In this document: positions 1-6,176 of the stretch, one piece after another
How positions within the stretch are numbered: position 1 is the stretch's first letter
Layout of the letters: each line of letters starts with the position of its first letter
Assembly (NCBI GenBank): GCA_030430725.1
Contig: JAUIKP010000210.1
Location: 1 to 6,182, forward strand
DNA from: Nitrospiria bacterium
GTDB taxonomy: Bacteria; Nitrospirota; Nitrospiria; Nitrospirales; UBA8639
Direction: 5' to 3'
DNA length: 6,182 bases
Notes under the pieces: generated by a model
Databases searched by the model: none
Seen by the model: the letters and a program-made list of their open reading frames with translations, nothing else
Told to the model about the DNA's origin: nothing
Position numbers and translations under genes: made by a program

Positions 1-258
1 GTGAAAGTTAGGGGGGGTGGACAGATTCAGGTGGTGCGGGAGGATCACCAAGCCGACTTAAGCCCTGAAACCAAGCAAGGGGATATCAGTCCGTTCCGTT
101 CCTGACGGGAAATTCCAATTCTGAGTCTTCTCGTCTCCCGGGATGGAGTGTTTTTAGCCTCCCTCCTGGTCAGGGAATTGGTCAATCTACACGAGACGAT
201 GTACCGTGTGGTCGCCAATCTGGGTTTTCATTCCGAGAGGCGCACAGACATTATGTAA
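1..258 (+). other. Interrupted open frame at left edge (possible gene end or remnant)
   Basis: Frame 1 is open from the window edge for 34 codons, stops at TGA 103-105, then stays open for 50 more codons to TAA 256-258. The second part translates to a protein-like stretch with hydrophobic and charged residues alternating (for example SLLVSRDGVFLASLLVREL), and about 60% of its third positions are G or C. Neither minus-strand frame is open here, so it is not a shadow of a gene on the other strand. The simplest reading is the C-terminus of a plus-strand gene ending at 105, followed by chance open sequence or a degraded extension. A nonsense-interrupted pseudogene is the alternative. No ATG with a ribosome site starts the second part; GTG at 148 would give only 36 residues. 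I do not recognise a family. Positions 259-307 hold nothing I can identify. Confidence 0.3.
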
Positions 259-307
259 ATGGATTGTTTCCTCGACAATGTTGTAGTGACCGGGATGAAT
301 CCAACGT

Positions 308-1429
308 TTAACGTCTGGGGCTCCTGGAAGTAGGTTTTCTGGTAGGTCCTGGTTGAATTTCGGCGCGGACGGTATGCTTTCCGGGGGGCATGCCTTCAGA
401 GAGGATAATTCCGATGATCAGCTCCCCTTGGATGTGTTCGGTCACCTGACCCAATCGGCCCCGTATTTCCGCGGTCCGCTTTTCTCCCGGCTTAAATGAT
501 CCTAGCGGGACGGGGAGAGGGGCTACCCGTTTAAAAGCCTCCACCAAGGTCGGGGTCCCCCGTAACTCCACATAGGCTGATGGGATGGATGTTTCGCTCA
601 CATTGGTCGTTTCAATTAAAAGGATGATGGCCTCTCCGCCCTCCAAGACCAAATTGCGGTTCGCATCAATTAATTTGGTTCTAAATTGAACCGAGGGTTG
701 AACCGATGGGCTTGCAACGGGTGGAGCTGGGGACGACCCGCCGGCAGCCGGACTTTGCAGACCTGGTGGAGGGGAACCTGGTTGCGGGGCGATGGGTTGT
801 TGCCCGTTACTAAGTTGGACCAATTGGGGGAACACTCCTATCATCTGTTTAGCCAGAGATTCAGCGGCGTCTTCTACTGTTCCGTCAATTTGACCGGTGT
901 GGCAGGAGACGGATTGGCTTGTGAGTTCCGGCACCCATAGCCTGACTTTCTGGTGGTAGGTCAGGGGACTCTGGGCAAGGGAGGTGCCGTTCGCGTCTTC
1001 ATAGACGGCGTGGAGCTTCAGATCCACAAAGACGTCGTACCGATCTTCCTGTCCCGAGCGGGTAACCGGATCGAAACCAAACTGTTGGAGACTCAGGACG
1101 ATTCGGTATCCATCGGGAGAAACGCCTTGCGCCTCTCCGACAGGGGGTTCGGCTCTCACACCATTGAATTGTTCTTGGCCGACCTGGAGAAATGTTTTGG
1201 ATATGATCTCGCCAACCGGAATCGTATAAGGTAATCCACACCCACCCACGGTCTGGGTATAGGTTAGAAGATTGGGTGCAAAGGCGTAGGTGATCGTGAC
1301 AGGAATTCGTGGTTCGTGTTTATCTTCGTGAGTCAGGCGGGGAATGGAAACTTTGTCGCAGGCGGAAAGAAAGAACGCTACAACAACAAGTAGGATGTAA
1401 TGGAAAATTTTTTTAAGCAGTGGGCACAC
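308..1429 (-). CDS. Modular lipoprotein with Pro-rich linker and C-terminal Ig-like domain
   Basis: This 373-residue protein has an unrecognised function. Residues 1-23 form a lipoprotein signal (KK, then a hydrophobic core) ending in the lipobox LSAC, so Cys24 should be lipidated. Residues 40-205 look like a secreted alpha/beta sandwich with two cysteines (64 and 176) that could pair, ending in a helix rich in Ala and Leu (about 185-200). Residues 207-247 are a Pro/Ser/Gly/Ala linker. Residues 248-360 resemble an Ig-like or CARDB-type beta domain, opening with DANRNLVLEGGE (255-266), which fits an EF-hand-like calcium loop with acidic or amide side chains at positions 1, 3, 5, 9 and 12. The tail is basic. 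The start is GTG: an in-frame TAG lies four codons upstream and AGGG sits 7 bases before the GTG. The gene is divergent from the lipoprotein pair at 1787-3245. That it is a lipoprotein is fairly sure; the domain calls are inference. Confidence 0.8.
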   Translation of the reverse strand: MCPLLKKIFHYILLVVVAFFLSACDKVSIPRLTHEDKHEPRIPVTITYAFAPNLLTYTQTVGGCGLPYTIPVGEIISKTFLQVGQEQFNGVRAEPPVGEAQGVSPDGYRIVLSLQQFGFDPVTRSGQEDRYDVFVDLKLHAVYEDANGTSLAQSPLTYHQKVRLWVPELTSQSVSCHTGQIDGTVEDAAESLAKQMIGVFPQLVQLSNGQQPIAPQPGSPPPGLQSPAAGGSSPAPPVASPSVQPSVQFRTKLIDANRNLVLEGGEAIILLIETTNVSETSIPSAYVELRGTPTLVEAFKRVAPLPVPLGSFKPGEKRTAEIRGRLGQVTEHIQGELIIGIILSEGMPPGKHTVRAEIQPGPTRKPTSRSPRR

Positions 1430-1786
1430 GGCTTTACCCTACCCGAAGATCCTGAAAGATGGCAACTGGATCACCTGTTTTTTCAGGAGACTTTTTCTCC
1501 TTTGCCCAATCCGGACCTTAGGCTGGTATCCGTTTGGCAAGATACACCAACAAGGGTCATTGAGCGAAAGACCGTGTCAACCATGGGGAGACCGTGAGGA
1601 AGATTCTGGGAGCCTAGGAATGGATGATCCTGAGAAAAACAACGGATTGCGGTCTTCAGCTTGTCGGCTTTTGACAGATAACAAATTGACGATTCCTTTC
1701 TTTCTTGACGATCCTTGATGAAAGGGAAGACAATTTAACATTAGAAAAGACGGTCTATTTTTATCTTAACCAATGGAGACTTCATT
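1430..1786. promoter_or_regulatory. Divergent intergenic control region
   Basis: This 357-base gap lies between two divergent lipoprotein genes, so it should hold promoters for both. It contains four copies of AGACCG: forward at 1569-1574 and 1589-1594, reverse at 1650-1655 and 1751-1756. It also has two TTGACGAT copies at 1686-1693 and 1705-1712, and small overlapping inverted repeats at 1474-1500. No convincing protein-coding gene or stable RNA fits here. The regulatory role is inferred from position and repeat density. Confidence 0.5.
1705..1734 (+). promoter_or_regulatory. Candidate promoter for the lipoprotein pair
   Basis: TTGACG (1705-1710) matches the sigma-70 -35 box at five of six bases, and GACAAT (1729-1734) matches the -10 box at four of six. 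The spacer is 18 bases. Transcription would begin near 1741, giving a leader of about 45 bases before the ATG at 1787. A perfect TTGACA at 1671-1676 has no good -10 at 17 bases. The call is weak and rests on consensus only. Confidence 0.3.
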
Positions 1787-2557
1787 ATGTGGCGTCACAT
1801 CTGGTTGATGGTCGGGTTCCTATGTGCGTGTTCTTCTCTTGGCTGTTCCTTACAGAATACTCCCAAACGGTTGCCGGCGTATCTCCCTCCATCCACCGGT
1901 CTGTCAGCCGGGGACGTTGCAACAATGGCGCTTCCAGCCGAAGGACTGACCGCCGTCCTGGTGGTTCTGAACGATTCGGGATTTGAAAAATCAGCTCCTG
2001 AACTTCGCAGGGGGACGTTGGAAAATCTTGGGGACCATTTGAAAACGGAACTTCTTAAACAATTACCGATTCAAATACATTCCGTCGTGTATCCGGATGA
2101 TTTGAAACCCAAGGGGTCCGTGGACCCCTTCATGCAATTGGGAAAAGACCAGAATGTGCCCTACCTGCTCTTGGCCGTGTTATCCAGTTCCGAGTATGAG
2201 GTCTTTGATCATTTTCCTATGGGCGGGATGCAGCAACCGACGGGTATGCGGGGTGGGGGAATGCCAGGGTACCGTGTGGAAAATTATGCCCGTTTGGAAC
2301 TTGCTTTACTGGATGTCCGGACAGGTCAATCGGTGGTCTCCACGGATGGGCAAGCGTGGGCGACCCTTGAACGGCTGGTTGTCCCGATTGAATCGAATGT
2401 ATATCCCGTCGTCCGACGGGCTCAGACCCAACCTCCCATTTATCCCAATTCAGAGGGTGAGGAGTATGAGACGCTTCGATGGGTTTCCGGACAGGATGCC
2501 ATTGCCCAGGCGGTGATGCATTTAGAGATATTATGGAGGAAGAATCAGGCGGCTTAA
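1787..2557 (+). CDS. Lipoprotein with Met/Gly-rich loop, first of a paralogous pair
   Basis: This 256-residue protein has an unknown function. The N-terminus is a short signal peptide with three nearby cysteines. Cys15 (LCAC) and Cys20 (SLGC) are both possible lipidation sites. From residue 54 the pattern resembles the CsgG/LpoB/FlgO-type periplasmic fold: a hydrophobic strand VLVVLND (57-63), a helix (72-93), a strand VPYLLLAVL (124-132), then a strand and turn LLDVRTGQSVV (174-184). A loop at 143-161 is rich in Met, Gly, Gln and Pro. The C-terminal helix starts near 235. Residues 164-213 align without gaps to 152-201 of the next protein with 18 identities. The ATG has GGAG 8 bases upstream (1775-1778). 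The next gene starts 4 bases after the stop, so the two are almost certainly one operon. The fold assignment is inference; the lipoprotein and paralog calls are seen in the sequence. Confidence 0.85.
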   Translation: MWRHIWLMVGFLCACSSLGCSLQNTPKRLPAYLPPSTGLSAGDVATMALPAEGLTAVLVVLNDSGFEKSAPELRRGTLENLGDHLKTELLKQLPIQIHSVVYPDDLKPKGSVDPFMQLGKDQNVPYLLLAVLSSSEYEVFDHFPMGGMQQPTGMRGGGMPGYRVENYARLELALLDVRTGQSVVSTDGQAWATLERLVVPIESNVYPVVRRAQTQPPIYPNSEGEEYETLRWVSGQDAIAQAVMHLEILWRKNQAA

Positions 2558-2561
2558 ACCG

Positions 2562-3245
2562 ATGTTCCTGCAATTGTTTATGTGTGTGCTGATTTCTCTG
2601 ATGGCGGGGTGTGGGGACGGTTCCACGCCACGTCTGATGGATCTTCTCGGACAAGAGGCCTTTGCATCACAGGAATTATCTCGCAAGAATGGTGAGTGGC
2701 CTCGGGTATCCACCATTGGTCTGATCGTCCATGCAGATGCCACGGGGGGGGATGCCGCTCCGGTGATCATTGCCGAGTATCTTGAGACCCTTACTCGACG
2801 TACCGAAGAATTTCTTAGACACCGTTGTTCCTTTCAGAACATTATGACTGTTCCACGGTTGTCTCAGCCGGTAAACTTTGCCCGTGAATTGAAAGTCCAA
2901 GGCCAACACCTGCGCCTCCCTTATGAAATTGTGGTGGTGTTCTCAAGTCGTGAGAACACTGGTCCCGTAAAAATTGGAGAAGCGACGATGATGAATCAAA
3001 TGGGCGGGATGGTTATTGAAAATTCAGCAATAGCTGAAGTGGGTATTCTTCGTCTTTCGGATTTTCAAATGGTCTATTGGACGCAGGGGCGGGCATCTGA
3101 AAGTTTAGAACAACTGGATGTTCCTATTGGGAAAAATCGCCCTTCCGTCATGGAGGCTCGCGACATATTAAGAGCTCGAGCCGGTCAACAGGCTCTCGAT
3201 CGGGCATTGGAACAAGTTGGGGCCGATTGTGAGCCTGCGGTGTGA
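2562..3245 (+). CDS. Lipoprotein, second of the paralogous pair
   Basis: This 227-residue protein has an unknown function. A signal peptide ends at MAGC, making Cys17 the probable lipidated residue, with Gly at +2. It follows the same layout as the preceding protein: a strand IGLIVHA (52-58), a helix (67-87), a strand LPYEIVVVFSS (119-129), a short MGGM loop (147-150), IEN (152-154) and the shared LEQLDVPI segment (182-189). The last 25 residues form a helix. It has two further cysteines (89 and 223) that the first paralog lacks in the mature chain. The ribosome site is weak (AGG 12 bases before the ATG), so translation may depend on coupling to the upstream gene, which ends 4 bases before. 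The gene includes an eight-G run at 2744-2751 (codons 61-64). Its stop lies 13 bases from the convergent yajQ stop, with no clear terminator between them. Confidence 0.82.
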   Translation: MFLQLFMCVLISLMAGCGDGSTPRLMDLLGQEAFASQELSRKNGEWPRVSTIGLIVHADATGGDAAPVIIAEYLETLTRRTEEFLRHRCSFQNIMTVPRLSQPVNFARELKVQGQHLRLPYEIVVVFSSRENTGPVKIGEATMMNQMGGMVIENSAIAEVGILRLSDFQMVYWTQGRASESLEQLDVPIGKNRPSVMEARDILRARAGQQALDRALEQVGADCEPAV

Positions 3246-3258
3246 CCACGGTTGTCTA

Positions 3259-3756
3259 TTACCGATAGTTTTCAAATTGCAGATCGAGTCCGAAGTCCTG
3301 CTCCTTGAGATGCTTCATGACGGCTTGCAGTTCGTCTTTGCTTTTGCTTTGCACCCTGACTTGTTCCCCTTGAATCTGTCCCTGGGCTTTGAATTTGGCT
3401 TCTTTGATCGATTTCGTGATGGCTTTAGCTTTGTCTTCCGGAAGTCCGCTTTGAATGGTAATGGTTTGGCGTACGGTTCCGCCTAAGGCTTCTTCCACTT
3501 TCCCATAGGTCAGACCCTTTAACGACACATTACGTTTGACGCATTTGCCCTTAAGGATATCCAAGACGGCGTTGAGTTTGTAGTCGTCATCCGAAATCAC
3601 CACTAATTGTTTATCCTTTTCTTTTAACGTCAATTCGGTTTTGGAGCCTTTAAAATCAAAGCGTTGTCCGATTTCTTTTTCGGTTTGATCCACCACGTTT
3701 TTCATTTCCTGCATGTCGATGCGAGAAATGACGTCGAAGGAAAAGTTGTCCGCCAT
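3259..3756 (-). CDS. yajQ: YajQ-family nucleotide-binding protein
   Basis: This 165-residue cytoplasmic protein has the length usual for YajQ. Family marks are the N-terminal NFSFDVIS (4-11), RFDFKGS (32-38), the central KGLTYGK segment, and the C-terminal LQFENYR. The fold is two ferredoxin-like domains. In the family, E. coli YajQ binds nucleotides and phage or ribosomal partners have been proposed, while a Xanthomonas homolog binds cyclic di-GMP and acts as a regulator; which ligand applies here cannot be read from the sequence. The ATG is preceded by a perfect AAGGAGG that sits unusually close, only 3 bases away. The cstA stop lies 36 bases upstream on the same strand with no hairpin between, so the two are probably co-transcribed. 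The family call is firm; the ligand and role are inference from relatives. Confidence 0.95.
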   Translation of the reverse strand: MADNFSFDVISRIDMQEMKNVVDQTEKEIGQRFDFKGSKTELTLKEKDKQLVVISDDDYKLNAVLDILKGKCVKRNVSLKGLTYGKVEEALGGTVRQTITIQSGLPEDKAKAITKSIKEAKFKAQGQIQGEQVRVQSKSKDELQAVMKHLKEQDFGLDLQFENYR

Positions 3757-3792
3757 AAGCCTCCTTTCAAGTTGTTGTGACAGGCCACTGGA

Positions 3793-5742
3793 TTAGCAGC
3801 ACCGTCCTGCGGGAAGTTGAATGCCTTCGCCTTCGATCACTTCGGTGCTGTTCAGAGGCTGTTTGTGGATAAGATAGCCGTACCATTTTCTGGCGCTGTC
3901 TGTGAGAACAATGAGTGCGAGTATGGCCACCAGGCCGACGAGTGAGGCATTTATCGCCATGGTCAGGCTTTGTGACCCGCCTGTTGAGAGGGCACGACTG
4001 ATAAAAATCACCAGGAGTTCATAGCATCCGGCCAGGGTGATGACGCCAACAAAGACCATCGGGATCACTGTTACCCACAGATACGATGTTTTGTTCATCT
4101 TGATGAGCACGGTCGTGGCAATACAGAGGGCGAGCATCCCGAGTAATTGATTGGCTGTGCCAAACATAGGCCAGATGGTCGCAATGGATCCTGTGCCAAT
4201 GAGATACCCCCACCCTCCAACCACGAATAGACTGGCGCCTAAGACGCCCGGCCACCAATTGATCTGTTTGAGCGGAGTATAGAATCGTCCCCCTAATTCC
4301 TGAACCAGATACCGGGCGATCCGTGTCCCAGCATCAATGGTGGTCAAAATGAACAGGGCTTCGAACAAGAGCGCGAATTGATACCAGTAGGCCATGAGCC
4401 CGGACATCCCCGGCAAGCTTGAAAAAATCGAGGCCATGCCAACGGCCAGGGATACCGCACCTCCCGGACGGCCCGATACATCTACCTCCACAAGAGTGGA
4501 AAGTTCCGTAATGTGGGCGGTTGGAAATCCCATGGTTTTCAGGGTGTCCGTGGACAGGCTGGTGTTGATGGCAAAATAGTCGCCGGGAACAAGAAGGCAG
4601 GCGGCGATGAGCGCTACTACTCCGACAAAGCTTTCCAGAAGCATGGCACCGTAGCCGACGATCGCCTGAGATTCCCGACTAATCAACTTGGGGGTCGTTC
4701 CTGATGAGACCAGGGAATGAAAGCCGGAAATGGCCCCACAGGCAATGGTGATAAAGAGAAACGGAAACAAGGTTCCTGGAATGATCGGTCCATTGCCCGC
4801 CGTAAAAATAGTGGTGCGGGGCATTTCAATGGTGGGCGCGAGTATGATGACGCCGACGGCCAGAAGGGCGATCACGCCCAATTTCATAAATGTTGAGAGA
4901 TAATCCCGGGGCACTAATAACATCCAGACGGGGAGGACTGACGCAAGAAATCCATATGCCGCAAGCCCCCATGTGAGCGTGGTGCGGTCCCATAAAAACC
5001 ATTCAGCCCATTCCGATTGTGCCACGGTTCGTCCAACGAGAATGGCCACTATCAAGAGTCCTAACCCGATCAACGTCATTTCCCCGACCTGTCCCTGGCG
5101 GAATTTTTGAAGGTATAGTCCCATGAGCAAGGCGATGGGAATGGTCATAACGATGGTAAAGGTGCCCCAGGCATTGTGATACAGTGCATTCACCACTGCC
5201 AGGCCTAATCCGGCTAGCGCGACGACCACGATAAAGAGCACGGCGGTTGCCGTGGCCATCCCGGTGATGGGACCTAATTCAGCATGCGCGATCTCCGGAA
5301 GTGACCGGCCATTTCGCCTCATGGAGGCGACAAGGATAATAAAGTCCTGGACTGCGCCCGCCAGAACCGCGCCAATGACGATCCATAAAAACCCTGGGAG
5401 AAAGCCGAATTGTGCTGCCAGTATGGGACCGAGTAATGGGCCGGCTCCGGCGATAGCTGCAAAATGATGGCCGAAGAGAATGTATTTGTTGGCGGGATAG
5501 AAATTTGTGCCGTCCTCCAGCCGGTGCGCGGGTGTGCGACGTCGATCGTCCAGATTCATGACTCGCTGCGCCAAAAATCGGCCGTAGAACCGATAAGCCA
5601 ACACATAGAAGCATGAGGCCGCGACCACGAGCCAGAGTCCATTCACTTTTTCGTGAGGATTGACTAGGCCGACGACATGGCCGAAGGCCACGGCACAGAG
5701 TCCGGCGAGTCCCAGCCATCCGATCTTATTCCATACAGACAT
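3793..5742 (-). CDS. cstA: CstA-family carbon starvation transporter
   Basis: This 649-residue polytopic inner-membrane protein is slightly shorter than E. coli CstA (about 700). The family was first described as a carbon-starvation peptide transporter, and its members CstA and BtsT import pyruvate, so the substrate is probably pyruvate or peptides. Hallmarks, counted from the chosen start, are DGTNFYPANK (77-86), FGHHFAAIAGAGPLLGP (90-106), VQDF (131-134), DAGTRIARY (470-478) and FGTANQLLG (527-535). Membrane segments fill nearly the whole chain, and the C-terminus contains the five-helix region typical of the family. I chose ATG at 5742 because AGGA lies 8 bases upstream. ATG at 5751 and TTG at 5781 are in frame but lack a ribosome site. 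The chain ends in GRCC, an unusual double cysteine. It lies upstream of yajQ and 71 bases downstream of the PGPGW-like gene. Confidence 0.95.
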   Translation of the reverse strand: MSVWNKIGWLGLAGLCAVAFGHVVGLVNPHEKVNGLWLVVAASCFYVLAYRFYGRFLAQRVMNLDDRRRTPAHRLEDGTNFYPANKYILFGHHFAAIAGAGPLLGPILAAQFGFLPGFLWIVIGAVLAGAVQDFIILVASMRRNGRSLPEIAHAELGPITGMATATAVLFIVVVALAGLGLAVVNALYHNAWGTFTIVMTIPIALLMGLYLQKFRQGQVGEMTLIGLGLLIVAILVGRTVAQSEWAEWFLWDRTTLTWGLAAYGFLASVLPVWMLLVPRDYLSTFMKLGVIALLAVGVIILAPTIEMPRTTIFTAGNGPIIPGTLFPFLFITIACGAISGFHSLVSSGTTPKLISRESQAIVGYGAMLLESFVGVVALIAACLLVPGDYFAINTSLSTDTLKTMGFPTAHITELSTLVEVDVSGRPGGAVSLAVGMASIFSSLPGMSGLMAYWYQFALLFEALFILTTIDAGTRIARYLVQELGGRFYTPLKQINWWPGVLGASLFVVGGWGYLIGTGSIATIWPMFGTANQLLGMLALCIATTVLIKMNKTSYLWVTVIPMVFVGVITLAGCYELLVIFISRALSTGGSQSLTMAINASLVGLVAILALIVLTDSARKWYGYLIHKQPLNSTEVIEGEGIQLPAGRCC

Positions 5743-5749
5743 GCGGGCC

Positions 5750-5778
5750 ATCCTATCAATGGGAGAAAAGGGTGTAAA
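5750..5778 (-). promoter_or_regulatory. Candidate promoter abutting the cstA start
   Basis: On the minus strand TTTACA (5778-5773, five of six -35 bases) is followed after 17 bases by TAGGAT (5755-5750, four of six -10 bases). The expected transcription start falls almost on the ATG at 5742. The -10 overlaps the AGGA ribosome site, so the same bases cannot serve both roles on one transcript. If cstA is read from an upstream transcript, this may be chance. Confidence 0.2.
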
Positions 5779-5813
5779 CAATGTTGGCTGGGGCAGGTTC
5801 AGGGGAGATGTGG

Positions 5814-6176
5814 TTAGGTCGGGGTGTTTTCATGGAACACAAACGGCAGTTTGCCTGCTTTTTCTCGCATGGCGTTGATGGCGTTGAGAATCTGAGGTTG
5901 CCGAATGATTTTTTGTTCGACACGGTGTTTTCCCGGAAAATCCAGAAACAAGATACCCAGAACCATTGTGAGGATACCTTGTCCCGGGAGGACCAGCATG
6001 GCAATTCCGGCTACCAGAAAAACGAGTCCTAGGCCGTTTTTCACCATCAACCCGATGGCGCGAATAATTGGATGATGATTGGCAAACCACTTGCGGTGGC
6101 CGTGATTGTTGAAGTAATCGGGTGGCAGGCGAATTAATATGGCAGGGATCGCAATGAGGGTCCCGACAAAAGCCAT
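5814..6176 (-). CDS. Small PGPGW-like two-helix membrane protein, possibly cut by the window edge
   Basis: This protein of at least 120 residues has an N-terminal hydrophobic segment (about 3-17, ending RLPPDYF), a basic stretch (25-39), then a pair of membrane segments (about 41-62 and 68-80) joined by the tight turn LPGQG (63-67). It ends with DFPGKHRVEQ and an amphipathic tail. The Leu-Pro-Gly-x-Gly turn between two helices is the hallmark of PGPGW-type putative transmembrane proteins, whose function is unknown. The frame stays open beyond ATG 6174-6176 to the window edge (codons CTG and TCT), so the true start may lie outside. The gene is on the same strand as cstA, 71 bases upstream, with no obvious terminator between. 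The family call is moderate; no substrate or partner is visible. Confidence 0.75.
   Translation of the reverse strand: MAFVGTLIAIPAILIRLPPDYFNNHGHRKWFANHHPIIRAIGLMVKNGLGLVFLVAGIAMLVLPGQGILTMVLGILFLDFPGKHRVEQKIIRQPQILNAINAMREKAGKLPFVFHENTPT

Noticed and set aside
103..105. Selenocysteine readthrough of the in-frame TGA
   Set aside because: No suitable hairpin directly follows the codon, and the surrounding residues do not resemble a selenoprotein active site.
131..199. Inverted repeat TCGTCTC / GAGACGA as a terminator
   Set aside because: The arms are 55 bases apart and only 7 long, with no T-run after them; chance is likely.
1400..1597. Plus-strand 65-codon frame with AGGA 4 bases before its ATG
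   Set aside because: It overlaps the start of the minus-strand lipoprotein gene antisense for 30 bases and otherwise occupies the divergent control region. It has no recognisable domain. Kept only as a weak possibility.
1705..1986. Plus-strand 93-codon frame starting with TTG ahead of the first lipoprotein
   Set aside because: It lacks a ribosome site and overlaps 200 bases of the lipoprotein gene in another frame.
2217..2654. Minus-strand 145-codon frame across the lipoprotein pair
   Set aside because: It lies fully opposite two genes with lipoboxes, ribosome sites and paralogy; its translation is rich in Pro, His and Arg as expected for a shadow.
3249..3272. Hairpin with four T bases between the convergent lipoprotein and yajQ genes
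   Set aside because: The possible stems (CGGT/ACCG or CTAT/ATAG) are only 4 base pairs and mutually overlapping, too weak for an intrinsic terminator.
5279..5719. Minus-strand 146-codon frame within cstA
   Set aside because: It is an out-of-frame shadow of the strongly conserved CstA N-terminal region, rich in Arg and Ser with no domain.
5743..5781. TTG-initiated 13-residue extension of CstA
   Set aside because: No ribosome site precedes the TTG, and ATG 5742 has a well-spaced AGGA.
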